Source of the DNA: Fimenecus sp045631075 | Lineage (GTDB): Bacteria > Bacillota > Clostridia > Oscillospirales > Acutalibacteraceae | Assembly: GCA_045631075.1 (NCBI GenBank) | Contig: JAZQUC010000056.1 | Coordinates: 1-7,345, forward strand | Direction of reading: 5' to 3' | Length of the DNA stretch: 7,345 nt | In this document: positions 7,143 to 7,345 of the stretch, in pieces | Numbering within the stretch: position 1 is the stretch's first letter | Layout: every line of letters begins with the position of its first letter | Notes under the pieces: model-generated | Database searches by the model: none | What the model was told of the DNA's origin: nothing | What the model saw: the letters and a program-made list of their open reading frames with translations, nothing else | Program-made: the position numbers and the translations under genes

Positions 7143-7155
7143 TTAAGGAACTGCG

Positions 7156-7184
7156 TTGCGATTATAAAACATAACAAATATGAT
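7156..7184 (+). promoter_or_regulatory. Promoter-like sequence ahead of the right-hand hairpin element
   Basis: TTGCGA (7156-7161, 4 of 6 to the -35 consensus) and TATGAT (7179-7184, 5 of 6 to the -10) are 17 nt apart. The predicted start falls at about 7191, the first base of the hairpin element. Such matches arise by chance in AT-rich DNA, so this is a weak call. Confidence 0.3.
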
Positions 7185-7190
7185 TATGTA

Positions 7191-7272
7191 TGTAGGGGTC
7201 GCTGCCCACAGCGACCCGTTGTAGTTTGAATGTACATTTTGGAACGGGACGATGTAGGCATCGTCCCCTACA
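7191..7272. repeat. REPIN-like paired-hairpin element, second complete copy
   Basis: An 82-bp unit with the same plan as the left element and different stems. TGTAGGGG (7191-7198) and CCCCTACA (7265-7272) form the ends. Hairpin one: GTAG 7192-7195, then 7196-7204 with 7209-7217, arm GGGTCGCTG, 4-nt loop. The spacer is again exactly 26 nt (7219-7244) and ends in TTTTGGAA. Hairpin two: 7246-7254 with 7259-7267, arm GGGACGATG, 4-nt loop, then CTAC. The 15 nt at the spacer/hairpin-two junction, ACAYTTTGGAACGGG, match the left element at 14 of 15 positions. Confidence 0.75.
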
Positions 7273-7345
7273 ATATTATTAATTTGGTTGGAATGTAGGG
7301 GCGATTCAAGAATCGCCCGAATAAAGTTACCATCACACTTTGGAA
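7265..7345. repeat. 81-bp direct repeat, right copy
   Basis: Identical to bases 1-81. It covers the last 7 bases of the 7191-7272 element, the 23-nt link (7272-7294) and the start of the next element, and it runs into the window edge. Confidence 0.97.
7294..7345. repeat. REPIN-like element, cut by the window end
   Basis: It starts with TGTAGGGG (7294-7301), carries the complete first hairpin (7299-7307 with 7310-7318, arm GGGCGATTC) and the full 26-nt spacer (7320-7345). The second hairpin would begin with the next base beyond the window. It is 22 nt from the preceding element's end, so at least two elements stand in tandem here. The left edge (CCCCTACA at 1-8, 21 nt before the next TGTAGGGG) shows the same arrangement. 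Confidence 0.75.

Noticed and set aside
1..7345. Circular plasmid or phage genome suggested by identical ends
   Set aside because: The content is pth, mfd and other chromosomal genes, with no replication, partition or phage gene; the shared ends lie in a dispersed repeat.

Overview
The window looks like chromosomal DNA from a low-GC Gram-positive bacterium, most likely a gut Clostridia lineage (Oscillospiraceae/Ruminococcaceae type). This rests on the AT-rich intergenic DNA, AGGA/GAGG ribosome binding sites, the glmU-like/pth/mfd gene order that echoes the Bacillus/Clostridium glmU-prs-pth-mfd cluster, and the Firmicutes-like protein sequences. Genus assignment is inference.

Layout: positions 1-279 hold repeats and a promoter. 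Positions 280-7042 hold five closely spaced plus-strand genes: (1) a stand-alone left-handed beta-helix acetyltransferase equal to the C-terminal half of GlmU, (2) peptidyl-tRNA hydrolase pth, (3) transcription-repair coupling factor mfd, (4) a DUF554 membrane protein whose start overlaps the mfd stop by 4 nt, and (5) a membrane-anchored calcineurin-like phosphoesterase. Gaps are 10, 9, -4 and 16 nt. A good sigma-A type promoter (222-250) precedes the first gene and a clear intrinsic terminator (7053-7086) follows the last, so the simplest reading is one five-gene operon. The products serve amino-sugar acetylation, ribosome recycling and transcription-coupled repair, followed by two envelope proteins of unknown job.

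The most interesting material is outside the genes. Both flanks carry a compact repeat made of two hairpins in inverted orientation. Each hairpin starts with GTAG followed by a perfect 9-bp stem beginning GGG; the two are separated by a 26-nt spacer, and the whole is bounded by TGTAGGGG/CCCCTACA. This matches the architecture of REPINs (paired REP sequences mobilised by RAYT transposases, whose REPs carry a GTAG or GGAG tetranucleotide). The four complete hairpins that differ in sequence have different but perfectly compensated stems. The first and last 81 bases of the window are identical because both lie in this repeat family, which could make the piece look circular although its gene content is chromosomal. 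No RNA gene, CRISPR array, transposase gene or phage gene was seen.
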